Shown piece after piece: positions 43,520 to 52,348 of a DNA stretch of 64,000 nt (positions are counted from its first letter, which is position 1; every line of letters starts with the position of its first letter). The stretch covers positions 62,001 to 126,000 of the forward strand of contig NZ_CP019702.2 of NCBI RefSeq assembly GCF_002005205.3, in the 5' to 3' direction. Below the pieces are notes generated by a model, which did no database searches, was not told where the DNA came from, and was given only the letters and a program-made list of their open reading frames with translations. Made by a program: the position numbers and the translations under genes. The DNA is from Rhizobium rhizogenes. GTDB taxonomy: Bacteria > Pseudomonadota > Alphaproteobacteria > Rhizobiales > Rhizobiaceae.

Positions 43520-44389
43520 TCAGCCGCCGAGGACGAAACGGGAGAATGCCAGGGAGTTGCGGGCATCCTCGTCCATTCTGGCGATGTCAGCGCCGTTGCT
43601 CAGATCACGCCACACCTTGATATCAGAACCGATGGTGCCGCCGGTCTTGACGAAGGGTTCCATGACGACGGCACCGGTGTAATTGATATCGCGAAGCGCG
43701 AGGCCGATTTCCTGCCAGGGCATCCTGCCTTTGCCGGGAACACGGCGATTGCTCTCGCCGGTGTGGAAGTGACCCAGCAACGGGCCGGCCGTGCGGATGG
43801 CTTCGCCGAAACTGTCTTCCTCGATGTTCATGTGGAAGGTATCGAGCATGACCTTCACATTGTTCTTCCCGACATCCTTGACGAAGGCGACACCTTCGGC
43901 CGCCGTGTTGAGCACGTGGTTTTCAAAGCGGTTGAGGACTTCGATGCACAGATTGATGCCGAGATCATTGGCGAAATCGGCAATGCCGTGAATACCCTCG
44001 ACACCACGCGCGTAATCGCCCGGCTTGTCGACCGGCTGCGAATAATCGATCGGCCAGTAGGAATGCAATGCGCCGCCGATGGTGCGGATGTCGAGCTTGG
44101 CGACATTGGTGAGCGTCCGTTCAAAAAACGCCTTGCCCGCTGCGCGCACGGCCGCATCTTCCGACGACAGGTTCTTTGATTTCGACGGGCCGATGCCGGC
44201 AGTGAGGATGATGCCGTTATCCTTCGCGCTCTGCTTGATCGCGGCGAGTTCGGCGTCGCTGTATTCGTTGATATGGTGGGCGGCGACTTCGATGATATCG
44301 AAACCGAGTTTGGCGACCTTTTCGATATAGGGGCCGAACTTGGCGCTCCACTCATGTTCCCAGTAAGAATAATAGATGCCGTGTTTCAT
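43520..44389 (-). CDS. dpe: D-psicose (D-allulose) 3-epimerase
   Basis: A 289-residue TIM-barrel epimerase, the same length as and nearly identical to the characterised A. tumefaciens enzyme as I remember it. It interconverts D-fructose and D-psicose by C3 epimerisation with a divalent metal (Mn or Co). All four metal and catalytic residues are in place: Glu150 (LCIEVLNRFENH), Asp183 (VMLDTFHMNIEE), His209 (GHFHTGESNRR) and Glu244 (VVMEPF). It is the last gene of the ketose operon, 65 bases after the kinase. In this context it should feed imported rare ketohexoses into fructose metabolism. Confidence 0.97.
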   Translation of the reverse strand: MKHGIYYSYWEHEWSAKFGPYIEKVAKLGFDIIEVAAHHINEYSDAELAAIKQSAKDNGIILTAGIGPSKSKNLSSEDAAVRAAGKAFFERTLTNVAKLDIRTIGGALHSYWPIDYSQPVDKPGDYARGVEGIHGIADFANDLGINLCIEVLNRFENHVLNTAAEGVAFVKDVGKNNVKVMLDTFHMNIEEDSFGEAIRTAGPLLGHFHTGESNRRVPGKGRMPWQEIGLALRDINYTGAVVMEPFVKTGGTIGSDIKVWRDLSNGADIARMDEDARNSLAFSRFVLGG

Positions 44390-44454
44390 GGGGATTTCTT
44401 TCGCTTCTGTTTCACTTGGTTGGGATATGGGCGCACGCGGTCGTTCGAGGCGTC

Positions 44455-45120
44455 TCAGGAAGCGGCCCCGCTTCCCGGATTGCCGATGCGAAGATCGGGT
44501 TCGGTGCTCGTCGAGATGATGAAACGGCCGTTCGGAAGATCGTTCTCCTCGACCTTCCGGTTGATCTCATCCTCGGCAAGGCCGAAGCCCAGCCAGCGGT
44601 TTCTCAGCCGCGCACGCAGATCGTCCTCGCCGACATCGACGAAAACCGTCAGATCGAAGATCGGCTTGAGGCGGTTCCACGGCGACTGGCCGGCGAGGAG
44701 ATAATTGCCTTCACAGACGATGATATCGACGGATTGCGGGATTAATCGGCCGCCGGCGCGAGCGATTTCGATCGCCCGGTCAAAGACCGGAACGGCGATG
44801 ACATCATCCTCATTGGCCTTGAGGCGCTCGAGCATGTGTCGCAACCCGTGGGCATCGAAAGTATCGATGGCGCCCTTGAACGGACGGCGGTTCATCTCTT
44901 CGAGCACGGCATCGTCATAGTGATAACCATCCATCGGGAAAAGCGCGGCGGGCTCGCCTCTGCCTGCGTTCAACACATCCACCACACCTTCGGCAATGGT
45001 CGATTTTCCCGATCCCGGGGCGCCGGCAATCGCGATCATCACGCGCCGGCCTTTTGCCCTTTCCAGGCGCCGGAGGGCCAAGCCCGCAATCTCACGGGCA
45101 TTATCGTCAATTGTGCTCAA
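44455..45120 (-). CDS. P-loop sugar/nucleoside kinase (uridine kinase/FrcK-like)
   Basis: A 221-residue P-loop kinase. The Walker A motif GAPGSGKST is at residues 33-41, followed by FPMDGYHYDD, the substrate-binding region of the uridine kinase and pantothenate kinase family, and later VCEGNYLL and RLRNRWLGFGL (lid). In rhizobial sugar operons such proteins (for example FrcK of the fructose system) are thought to phosphorylate the imported sugar. Here the likely substrate is fructose or another ketohexose, by context only. It lies 29 bases after the second epimerase gene. Confidence 0.85.
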   Translation of the reverse strand: MSTIDDNAREIAGLALRRLERAKGRRVMIAIAGAPGSGKSTIAEGVVDVLNAGRGEPAALFPMDGYHYDDAVLEEMNRRPFKGAIDTFDAHGLRHMLERLKANEDDVIAVPVFDRAIEIARAGGRLIPQSVDIIVCEGNYLLAGQSPWNRLKPIFDLTVFVDVGEDDLRARLRNRWLGFGLAEDEINRKVEENDLPNGRFIISTSTEPDLRIGNPGSGAAS

Positions 45121-45149
45121 GGTGGTCCTCGCCCCGATAATGATTGCGG

Positions 45150-45998
45150 TCAGAAAATCCGGTATTGGCTTGCCTTGTCGCGCAGGAAGGCCAGCCCCTT
45201 GTCGAGGACCTCGTCTGCGCCTGACGCGACCGGCCGCCAGGTGGAAATCGCACCCGCCATCTCCTCCGGCATCGCGGCAAAGCTTTCGAGCGTCAGCACA
45301 CCCTTGAAGCCAATCGCCGCGAGTGCGGCGAACACCGCGTCCCAGGCAACGTTGCCGAAACCCGGCGTGCCGCGGTCGCTTTCCGACATATGCATGTATT
45401 TCAGATGGTTACGGGCAACGATAATGCCATTGGCGATGCCCTTCTCTTCCATGTTCATGTGGAAGGTATCGAGATGGACAAAGATATTGTCGGCACCGAT
45501 ACGCTCAACCAGCGCCACGGCCTGTTCGGCTGAGTTGACCAGATGGTTTTCGTAGCGGTTGACGGCCTCGATCCCGAATTGCAGGCCAAGCGTCTTCGCG
45601 TGGCCGGCAGCCTGAGATAGTGCGCGTGTCAGATTGTCGTATTCGGCCTGTGTCGGCGGAAAACCCGTGCGCTCGCTGATGCCGCCATAGGTAACGCCGG
45701 TCAGCGCTTCCGCCCCCATTTCGGCGGCCTTGTCCAGCGCGGCCTTCAGATGCGCGACGGCTGCTTCCGGGCGGACGGAGGCCCAGGCGGGCTCCGGCAG
45801 AACCAGCGAGCAAGCGGCCCGCAGACCGTATTTCTCCAGCAGGGCGCGGGTATGCCGCGTATCGACGGATGGGAGATCGACAAGCGGAATCTCGATGAAG
45901 TCCTGCCCATAATCCGCAGCACCGGCAATGGCCCGCCTGGCGCTTTCATGATCCCAGTTGAGGGACCACATCATTGCGTGAACACCAAAGCCTTTCAC
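45150..45998 (-). CDS. Ketose 3-epimerase (D-tagatose/L-ribulose 3-epimerase family), second copy
   Basis: A protein of about 282 residues in the same TIM-barrel family as the psicose epimerase. The four functional residues are conserved: Glu144 (FGIEAVNRYENH), Asp177 (VHLDTFHMNMEE), His203 (YMHMSESDRGTPG) and Glu238 (LTLESF). It differs from the other epimerase mainly in the first 100 residues, which shape substrate preference, so it may act on another ketose. GTG at 45998 is chosen: AGAAGG lies six to seven bases upstream, and it starts one base after the permease stop. The longer frame to 46064 overlaps that gene. Confidence 0.9.
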   Translation of the reverse strand: MKGFGVHAMMWSLNWDHESARRAIAGAADYGQDFIEIPLVDLPSVDTRHTRALLEKYGLRAACSLVLPEPAWASVRPEAAVAHLKAALDKAAEMGAEALTGVTYGGISERTGFPPTQAEYDNLTRALSQAAGHAKTLGLQFGIEAVNRYENHLVNSAEQAVALVERIGADNIFVHLDTFHMNMEEKGIANGIIVARNHLKYMHMSESDRGTPGFGNVAWDAVFAALAAIGFKGVLTLESFAAMPEEMAGAISTWRPVASGADEVLDKGLAFLRDKASQYRIF

Positions 45999-45999
45999 G

Positions 46000-46995
46000 T
46001 CATACCTTCTTTCTGAGAGATGCGAAGTAACCTGAAAACAGGCCGCGCGCGGCCATGACGACAATCATCAGCACACCCCACAGCGCCGTTGCCAGATGCT
46101 GGTTGGCGCCGAGAAGATTGAGGCCGGACGACAGGAGCTGCAGCACGATCAGCGCGACGAAGACGGGCAGCACACGGCCGAAGCCGCCGAATGGATTGAT
46201 ACCGCCGAGGAACGCCGCCAGTACCGTGATCAGCAGGTAGGATTCACCGTGTCCCACACGCACCGAGTTGAAGCGGGCAAGCATGATGATGCCGGCGACG
46301 GCACACATGAGACCCGAGAGCGTGTAGACGAGCACCTGGATCTTGCGGGTGTTGAGACCGGAATAACGCGCCGCCTCGATATTGGAGCCGATCATCAGCA
46401 GACCGAAACCGAGCTTCGTGCGGGTCAGGAGTACGTGCCACAGCCCGACGCAGGCGATAAAGATCAGCAGCGGGATGGGCAGCCCGAAAAGCGTGCCGTG
46501 ACCAAGCGGCGCCATATAGGCCGGAAAACCGGAAACATCGCCGCCACGCGTCAGGAACTCCCCGAGCCCGCGCAGGAAAATCATCATCGACAGGGTGACG
46601 AGGATCGGGTGCGCGCGGGTATAGGCAATCGCCGCGCCGGTCATGGCGCCGGCAGCACCACCGGTGGCAAGGGCGGCAAGGCAGGCGAGCAGGAAGGCGC
46701 TCGGCGGTGCGTCCACGCCGCCATGGGCCTGCAGCACCCAGGCTGCCGCAAGCCCCGACAGATTGGCGGCGAAGGTGACGGAAAGATTGATCCCACCGGT
46801 CAGCAGCGGCAGCAGCATCGCCAATGTCAGAAGACCGAGTTCGGGCAGCTGGAAGGCGACCGAACCGAATGTGGCGAGCGACAGAAAATTATCCGCCAGC
46901 GTCCCGAAGATGAACATCACCGCGACAAAGGCAATCACCGGCCCGGCCATGTCGGCGCCGAAAATCGCGTTGAGTTTCCGAACGAAGCTGCTCAT
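46000..46995 (-). CDS. Sugar ABC transporter permease (RbsC family), second of two
   Basis: A 331-residue inner-membrane protein with eight to ten helices and the RbsC-family motif LLTGGINLSVTFAANLSGLA early and VLAAFLGGINPFGGFGRVLP later. It forms half of the channel for a ribose-type (CUT2) importer. The ATG overlaps the first permease's stop by four bases. CUT2 systems usually run with one permease as a homodimer or with two; two distinct genes here imply a heterodimer. Confidence 0.9.
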   Translation of the reverse strand: MSSFVRKLNAIFGADMAGPVIAFVAVMFIFGTLADNFLSLATFGSVAFQLPELGLLTLAMLLPLLTGGINLSVTFAANLSGLAAAWVLQAHGGVDAPPSAFLLACLAALATGGAAGAMTGAAIAYTRAHPILVTLSMMIFLRGLGEFLTRGGDVSGFPAYMAPLGHGTLFGLPIPLLIFIACVGLWHVLLTRTKLGFGLLMIGSNIEAARYSGLNTRKIQVLVYTLSGLMCAVAGIIMLARFNSVRVGHGESYLLITVLAAFLGGINPFGGFGRVLPVFVALIVLQLLSSGLNLLGANQHLATALWGVLMIVVMAARGLFSGYFASLRKKV

Positions 46996-48008
46996 CGCTG
47001 CGCACTCCCCTTTCTTGGCGAGGGTCGCAAGGCTGCCGGCAGCAGCTTGTCGAACCGGGTGGAGGACAGCGTGATTGCAATGAGAATGATGGCGCCGACG
47101 ATCATCTTGAATGCAAAGGGAGACACGCCCATCAGGTTGAGGCCGTTCTGGGTGATGGACACCATCAACACCCCAAGCACGCAGCCGATGACCGAACCCT
47201 TGCCGCCGCCAAGCCGCGCGCCGCCAAGCACGGTGGCAGCAAGGACATCCAGCTCGCGGCCATAAAGCGCGTTGGGCACGACCTCCTGCGCGTAATGCGC
47301 CTGCATGAGCCCGGCAATGCCCGCCATCAGGCCGAGCCAGCCGAAGGAAATATAATGCATGGCGCCGATATTGATGCCGAAGCGGCGTGCGCCTTCCGGA
47401 TTGTCACCGAAAGCATAAAGTTTGCGGCCGACCGTGGTGCGAGAAATCATGAACCAGGTAGCGAAGCAGCAGAGGATCATGACAACGACCGGCAATGTCA
47501 GCTCGACCCAGGAACCATCCGGCATCTCGCGCTCATAAAACACCACGCGGGTCGAAAGCCATTCCGGCAGATCGTAGATCGACACGCCCTTGGTGAAGAA
47601 CATCAGCAGGCCGAAGAAGATGTTGAAGGTGGAAATGGTCGCAACGATGGAAATGATATTGAGCCGCCAGACCAGAAAGGCGTTGACGAAGCCGAGACCA
47701 AGGCCGACGGCGCCGGCAATGATGAAACCTTCGGCCCAGTTGCCGCCGCCGAGCGCATTGAGCGCCAGCACCATGACATATTGCACGACGGAAGCGGCAA
47801 CCGCGAAGGAGATGTCGATACCGCCCGAAATCAGCACGACAAGCAGGCCGACCGCAAAGATGATGTTGACCGCCGAGACATTCAGCACATCGAAGGCATT
47901 GGAGATGGTGAGGAAACGGTCGGTTGCAAGGGACAGGCCCGTGCAGAGCAGCACCATGACCACAAGCAGCGTGAATTCGGTCGTATGTCCGAGGATGAGC
48001 CTACGCAT
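46992..48008 (-). CDS. Sugar ABC transporter permease (RbsC family), first of two
   Basis: A protein of about 338 residues with multiple helices and the CUT2 signature VLISGGIDISFAVAASVVQ near residue 65, plus VLGGARLGGGKGSVIGCVLG in the second half. The ATG at 48008 overlaps the last bases of the ATPase gene, so the longer open frame (to 48365) is only a shadow of that gene. It pairs with the second permease to pass the sugar handed over by the binding protein. TM segments begin at LLVVMVLLCTGLSLA. Confidence 0.9.
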   Translation of the reverse strand: MRRLILGHTTEFTLLVVMVLLCTGLSLATDRFLTISNAFDVLNVSAVNIIFAVGLLVVLISGGIDISFAVAASVVQYVMVLALNALGGGNWAEGFIIAGAVGLGLGFVNAFLVWRLNIISIVATISTFNIFFGLLMFFTKGVSIYDLPEWLSTRVVFYEREMPDGSWVELTLPVVVMILCCFATWFMISRTTVGRKLYAFGDNPEGARRFGINIGAMHYISFGWLGLMAGIAGLMQAHYAQEVVPNALYGRELDVLAATVLGGARLGGGKGSVIGCVLGVLMVSITQNGLNLMGVSPFAFKMIVGAIILIAITLSSTRFDKLLPAALRPSPRKGSAQR

Positions 48009-49491
48009 AGATGGCGGACTCCAGTTCGGTAAGCGACACATGTCGCGGATCATGGGTGGCGTGGAACCGGCCTTCGACCATGTGAATGATCCTGTCTGTG
48101 TTGAAATAGACTTCCGGCGGTTCATCGGAGATGACGATGATCGAAAGACCTTCGGCCGCGAGCTTGCGGACGATTTCGAAAATGCCGGCACGCGCGCCGA
48201 CATCGACACCCACGGTCGGCGCATCCAGAATGAGGATTTTCGGCCCGATCGCCAGCCACTTGGCAATGGCGACACGCTGCTGGTTTCCGCCCGAAAGCGT
48301 GCGGATCGGATCTTCCGGCAGGCCGATCTTGACACCGAGCGCTGAAATCCAGCGGGAAACCACATCCGCCTTTTTCGATGGCGAGATAAGGCCGCCCGTC
48401 AGCAACCGGTCGAGCGAGGCCATGACGAGATTATCGGCAATCGACTGGGGCTGATTGAGACCAAGCGCCAGCCGGTCTTCGGAAAGATAGGCGACGCCGG
48501 CCCGGATAGCATCCCGGTTGGAGTGGAAATTCACCTTCTTCCCGTCGATCAGGATTTCACCCGATTGCGGCCGATGCATGCCGAAAAGGGTCAAGGCCAG
48601 TTCGGTGCGTCCGGCTCCCAGCAGGCCGGTAATCCCCAGCGTTTCGCCCTGCCGCAGATCGAAAGACACATCTTCAAACTCACCCGCCCGGCTGAGCCCG
48701 CGCACGGACAGAACGACCGGCTTGTCATTGTGATCGGCAGCTATGACGGCGCTGTCGAAATTGCGGCCGGTCATCAGTTCGGTCACGCGTGACTGGGTCA
48801 TGCCTTCAACCGGGAAGACACCGACAAGCGACCCATCGCGCAGCACGGTGATGCGATCTGAAATCTCAAGCACTTCCGCCAGCCGGTGCGAGACGAAGAC
48901 AACCGCGACACCCGAGGCCGACAGGTTGCGGACGATGTCGATCAGGTAGTCCGTTTCCGATTGCGTCAGCGACGCGGTCGGCTCGTCCATGAAAACGAGG
49001 CGCGCTTCCCCGACCAGTGCGCGGGCAATCGCCACGATCTGACGCTGGGCAATGGGCAGTTCCTTCAGCGGACGGTGAATGTCGATCTGAACGCCGAGCC
49101 GAGCCAGAGCCTTCTCGGCCGCTTTTGCGATCGCGCCCTTGTCGACCAGCCCATATTTTCCATTCACCGCGTACTGAAAGCCGATATTTTCCGCCACTGA
49201 CATTTCATCAAACAGCGCCAGATCCTGCCAGATCACCTGAATGCCAAGCGATTGCGCAAGCGTCGGGGTCATTGCGGCTATCGGCTTGCCGTCGAAATAC
49301 AATTCAGCATCGTTTTCGGGTGTATAAACGCCTGTGATGACCTTGATCAGCGTGCTTTTGCCACAGCCGTTTTCGCCGGCCAGGCAATGCACTTCACCGG
49401 GATTGACCTCGAAAGAAACGCCTTTCAGGGCGCGCACGCCGCCAAAGGTGACTTTGACATTCTTGAGGGACAGGAGCGGTTCTGCGCTCAT
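48001..49491 (-). CDS. Sugar ABC transporter ATPase, two-domain (RbsA/XylG family)
   Basis: A protein of about 496 residues with two ABC domains, typical of CUT2 importers. N-domain: Walker A GENGCGKST (39-47), Walker B RLVFMDEPTASL. C-domain: degenerate Walker A region ITGLLGAGRTELALTLFG, signature LSGGNQQRVAIAKWL, and LILDAPTVGVDVGA. The C-domain aspartate in LDAP replaces the usual LDEP glutamate, common in this family. The start at 49491 gives MSAEPLLSLKNVKV, with GGAGAG upstream; the frame to 49545 is not protein-like. It follows the binding-protein gene across a strong hairpin. Confidence 0.92.
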   Translation of the reverse strand: MSAEPLLSLKNVKVTFGGVRALKGVSFEVNPGEVHCLAGENGCGKSTLIKVITGVYTPENDAELYFDGKPIAAMTPTLAQSLGIQVIWQDLALFDEMSVAENIGFQYAVNGKYGLVDKGAIAKAAEKALARLGVQIDIHRPLKELPIAQRQIVAIARALVGEARLVFMDEPTASLTQSETDYLIDIVRNLSASGVAVVFVSHRLAEVLEISDRITVLRDGSLVGVFPVEGMTQSRVTELMTGRNFDSAVIAADHNDKPVVLSVRGLSRAGEFEDVSFDLRQGETLGITGLLGAGRTELALTLFGMHRPQSGEILIDGKKVNFHSNRDAIRAGVAYLSEDRLALGLNQPQSIADNLVMASLDRLLTGGLISPSKKADVVSRWISALGVKIGLPEDPIRTLSGGNQQRVAIAKWLAIGPKILILDAPTVGVDVGARAGIFEIVRKLAAEGLSIIVISDEPPEVYFNTDRIIHMVEGRFHATHDPRHVSLTELESAIYA

Positions 49492-49558
49492 GATGGCGTA
49501 TCTCTCCTTTCGCCGCGAAAGCATCGCAGACGTGGCGCTCGGCATGTTTCTTGGGATG

Positions 49559-49592
49559 GGCGTCGCGCGAGCATTCCGTCTCGCGCGACGCC
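49559..49592 (-). promoter_or_regulatory. Intercistronic 13-bp hairpin after the binding-protein gene
   Basis: GGCGTCGCGCGAG pairs perfectly with CTCGCGCGACGCC around an 8-base loop, 17 bases after the binding-protein stop and before the ATPase gene. There is no T tract, so it is more likely an mRNA-stabilising or partial-attenuation element that keeps binding-protein levels above those of the membrane parts. Confidence 0.75.
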
Positions 49593-49609
49593 TGCGGCTC
49601 CGGGGAGGA

Positions 49610-50587
49610 TCAGAGGCCCATGGAAACGAGCTTGTCGATGCTTTCCTTGTCGATCTTCAAAAGCTGATCGACGACGATGGTGTTACCCTCGGGATTGATG
49701 GTGCCGAGACCTTCGATATTGTCACCGGCCTTGGGCGTTTCGCCCTTGGCGATACGGTCCGCGAGGGTGATGAAGACTTCACCGGCCTGTTTCGGGTTCC
49801 ACATGAATCCGCCTGTCAACGCGCCCGATTTGATCAGCTTGGCGCCCTGCCCCGGCGAAAACGGGCCGATGACGAAGACCTTGCCATCCTTGCGCCGCTC
49901 TTCGACGGCACGCCCGGCACCGATCGGTCCCTGCGAACCAAAGGCAAGGAAACCGCTCAGGTCGGCATTGGCGGACATCAGATCGAGCGCCGTCGACCGG
50001 CTCTTGTCGAGATCTTCGGCGACGCCGTAGCGATCGCCGACGAGCTTCATGTCCGGATAATTGGCCTTGATATAGGCGATGGCGGCATCGGCCCAGGCAT
50101 TGTGAAGCGGCACGGTGAGCGAACCGACGAAGACGGCATAAGAACCCTTGCCGCCCATCTTTTCCGCCAGAAGCTTGCCATGCGCTTCACCAAACCCCTT
50201 GGCTGAAGCCAGTTCGAAATCCCAGTCGGCGCCAAGCTGTTTGGGCGATTCATGGGTGATGACCTTGATGCCGGCGGCCTGGGCCTTCTTCAGCACCGGT
50301 TCCAGCACCTTCGCATCATTCGGCACAACGCCGATGAAATCGACTTTCTGGGCGATCAGGTCTTCGATGGCACGAACCTGCAGCGCCGGGTCGGCGCTGG
50401 TCGGGCCAACCATGAAACCGTCAACGCCGAGCTTCTTGCTCTGCTCCTTGATGCCGGCCTCCATCGCATTGAACCACGGAATACCGCCGATCTTGACGAC
50501 GACGCCAACCTTCGGCCCTTCGGCGAAGGCCGCGGATGAGAGCAGCGCAAGCGACAGGCCGAGCGCCGCAGCAATAATTTTCTTCAT
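49610..50587 (-). CDS. Periplasmic sugar-binding protein (RbsB/PBP1-type, CUT2)
   Basis: A protein of about 325 residues with a signal peptide (KKIIAAALGLSLALLSSAAF, cleavage after AFA). The mature sequence has the type I periplasmic-binding fold of ribose/allose-type proteins: VGVVVKIGGIPWFNAMEAGI, IEDLIAQKVDFIGVVPNDA, and a C-terminal hinge strand region near MWNPKQAGEVFITLA. Likely ligand, by operon context, is D-psicose (allulose) or a related ketohexose. GAGGAGGAACATC before the ATG at 50587 is an excellent ribosome site. It is the first gene of the operon. Confidence 0.92.
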   Translation of the reverse strand: MKKIIAAALGLSLALLSSAAFAEGPKVGVVVKIGGIPWFNAMEAGIKEQSKKLGVDGFMVGPTSADPALQVRAIEDLIAQKVDFIGVVPNDAKVLEPVLKKAQAAGIKVITHESPKQLGADWDFELASAKGFGEAHGKLLAEKMGGKGSYAVFVGSLTVPLHNAWADAAIAYIKANYPDMKLVGDRYGVAEDLDKSRSTALDLMSANADLSGFLAFGSQGPIGAGRAVEERRKDGKVFVIGPFSPGQGAKLIKSGALTGGFMWNPKQAGEVFITLADRIAKGETPKAGDNIEGLGTINPEGNTIVVDQLLKIDKESIDKLVSMGL

Positions 50588-50709
50588 GATGTTCCTCCTC
50601 AAAAAATCGGCAAACGAAATCCGCCGCAGCCAGTTTTTCCCTGCCGCGCTTCAAATCTCTCATCTCGCTTATTCGAGACTCTCCCTTGCCACTCCCATAG
50701 CAACCACCC

Positions 50710-50749
50710 TGCACAATCGATATTGCCAAACTGCACAATCGATGGTGCA
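50710..50749. promoter_or_regulatory. Paired LacI-type operator between the ketose operon and its regulator
   Basis: The 12-mer TGCACAATCGAT occurs twice, starting at 50710 and 50732, exactly 22 bases apart (about two helical turns). The second copy extends to an 18-bp near-palindrome (TGCACAATCGATGGTGCA), the usual size and central-symmetry pattern of LacI-family operators. The site lies about 120 bases before the binding-protein ATG and about 75 bases before the regulator start, so it can control both. Confidence 0.8.
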
Positions 50750-50824
50750 ATAACCATATCATGAAGCGCCCTTCCGTCAAGGGGATGCGTGCTCTAATAA
50801 TCGGAATCAGCTGGGGAGATCGAA

Positions 50825-51904
50825 GTGACAGGCATAAGTTCCAAGAAAGCCACCATTTATGACTTGTCGCTCTTGTCTGGCGCATCAGCCTCGACAGTGA
50901 GCGCAGTGTTGAATGGATCGTGGCGCAAGCGGCGGATTTCGGAGGAAACCGCAGACAAAATTCTCTCGCTCGCCAAGGCACAGCGCTACACCACCAATCT
51001 GCAGGCCCGTGGCCTCAGGAGCTCAAAATCCGGTCTTGTCGGGCTTCTGGTGCCGGTTTATGACAACCGGTTCTTTTCATCCATGGCGCAGACCTTCGAG
51101 GGGCAGGCACGCAAACGCGGCCTGTCGCCGATGGTGGTTTCCGGGCGGCGCGACCCCGAGGAGGAACGTCGCACCGTCGAGACGCTGATCGCCTATTCGA
51201 TTGATGCCCTGTTCATTGCCGGCGTCACCGATCCCGATGGCGTACACCAGGTCTGCGCCCGCGCCGCCCTTCCACACGTCAATATCGACCTGCCCGGCAA
51301 ATTTGCGTCGTCCGTCATTTCCAACAACCGGCACGGCGCGGAAATCCTGACATCGGCAATCCTTGCCCATGCGGCAAAGGGTGGGTCGCTCGGCCCTGAC
51401 GACGTCATCCTGTTCGGCGGTCATGACGACCACGCCAGCCGCGAGCGTATTGATGGCTTTCATGCCGCGAAAGCCGATTATTTCGGCGTGCAGAGTGGTG
51501 ACGACATCGAGATCACCGGTTATTCGCCGCGCATGACGGAACTGGCCTTCGAACGCTTCTTCGAGCGCAGGGGCCGTCTTCCCCGCTGTTTCTTCGTCAA
51601 TTCATCGATCAACTTCGAAGGGCTGCTTCGTTTCATGGGGCGTCACGACGGGGAAGCGTTTGGCGACATCGTCGTCGGCTGTTTTGACTACGACCCATTC
51701 GCGTCATTTCTTCCCTTTCCCGTTTACATGATCAAACCCGATATTGCGCAGATGCTCGAAAAAGGGTTCGAACTGCTGGAAGAGAACCGCGCAGAGCCCG
51801 AAGTCACCATTATCGAACCGCAGCTCATCCCCCCGCGCACCGCCCTTGAAGGGCCGCTTGATGATATCTGGGATCCGGTCGCGGTACGCCGCATATCAAG
51901 ATGA
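50825..51904 (+). CDS. psiR: LacI-family transcriptional regulator, PsiR-like
   Basis: A 359-residue repressor. The N-terminal helix-turn-helix reads TIYDLSLLSGASASTVSAVL, and the hinge helix region with LQARGLRSSKSG follows near residue 60. The rest is a periplasmic-binding-like effector domain (VGLLVPVYDNRFFSSMAQTF; VILFGGHDDHASRERIDGF). A D-psicose-responsive LacI-type regulator called PsiR is known from A. tumefaciens beside the same epimerase operon, and this gene has that position; I use the name on that basis. GTG at 50825 is preceded by GGGGAG. It reads away from the operon with two operator copies in between. Confidence 0.85.
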   Translation: MTGISSKKATIYDLSLLSGASASTVSAVLNGSWRKRRISEETADKILSLAKAQRYTTNLQARGLRSSKSGLVGLLVPVYDNRFFSSMAQTFEGQARKRGLSPMVVSGRRDPEEERRTVETLIAYSIDALFIAGVTDPDGVHQVCARAALPHVNIDLPGKFASSVISNNRHGAEILTSAILAHAAKGGSLGPDDVILFGGHDDHASRERIDGFHAAKADYFGVQSGDDIEITGYSPRMTELAFERFFERRGRLPRCFFVNSSINFEGLLRFMGRHDGEAFGDIVVGCFDYDPFASFLPFPVYMIKPDIAQMLEKGFELLEENRAEPEVTIIEPQLIPPRTALEGPLDDIWDPVAVRRISR

Positions 51905-51908
51905 AACA

Positions 51909-51927
51909 CTCCGCTCCATCAGCGGAG
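51909..51927 (+). terminator. Weak hairpin after the LacI-type regulator gene
   Basis: CTCCGCT and AGCGGAG pair over 7 bp around CCATC, starting five bases after the regulator's stop codon. Only short T stretches follow, so it is a weak terminator candidate. Confidence 0.35.
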
Positions 51928-52021
51928 GGTTCCTCCGGGGAAGCGCCAATCTTCGCTTGACCTCAACCGCGCTTGACGTCGTATCGATTTGCATGAAGCC
52001 CACCATTGCAATGGAATGACG

Positions 52022-52348
52022 ATGATCGAAAAGCTCCTGAAGATGCTGGAAGACGGTAAAGATGCCCCTCTCCTGCGCTTTTCCCTCGCAAAGGCCCTGA
52101 TGGCCGCGCGGCAATTCGACGATGCGGCGCAGCATCTGCGCGAGGCGGTTCACCAAGACCCCGATTATTCGGCAGCCTGGGCGGCACTTGGCGAATGCCT
52201 TATGCATCTCGGAGACGACGACGGCGCGATTGCCGCGTGGACTGAAGGCAGCGCGGTCGCCATGAAAAAAGGAGACATCCAGGCGAAACGGCAGATGGAC
52301 GTCCGGCTTCGGCGTGCGCAATCGCGGCGCCTCAACAATGCCAGCTAG
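52022..52348 (+). CDS. Small TPR-repeat protein
   Basis: A protein of about 108 residues with at least two tetratricopeptide repeats: PLLRFSLAKALMAARQFDDA with AQHLREAVHQDPDY, then AAWAALGECLMHLGDDDGAI. TPR folds bind other proteins; the partner is unknown. No signal peptide. The start at 52022 (MIEKLLKML) is chosen from GGA six bases upstream; ATGs at 52016 and 51989 are in frame. It sits between the psicose regulator and the sigma-54 activator and has no obvious operon mates. Confidence 0.7.
   Translation: MIEKLLKMLEDGKDAPLLRFSLAKALMAARQFDDAAQHLREAVHQDPDYSAAWAALGECLMHLGDDDGAIAAWTEGSAVAMKKGDIQAKRQMDVRLRRAQSRRLNNAS

Noticed and set aside
46096..47265. 389-codon plus-strand frame across the two sugar permease genes
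   Set aside because: The translation is Glu/Arg/Gln-rich without any domain, and it lies antisense to two well-supported permeases.
48009..48365. N-terminal extension of the first sugar permease
   Set aside because: The extension overlaps the ATPase gene in another frame and is Ser/Arg-rich. The permease family begins at MRRLILGHTTEF, so the start was placed at 48008.
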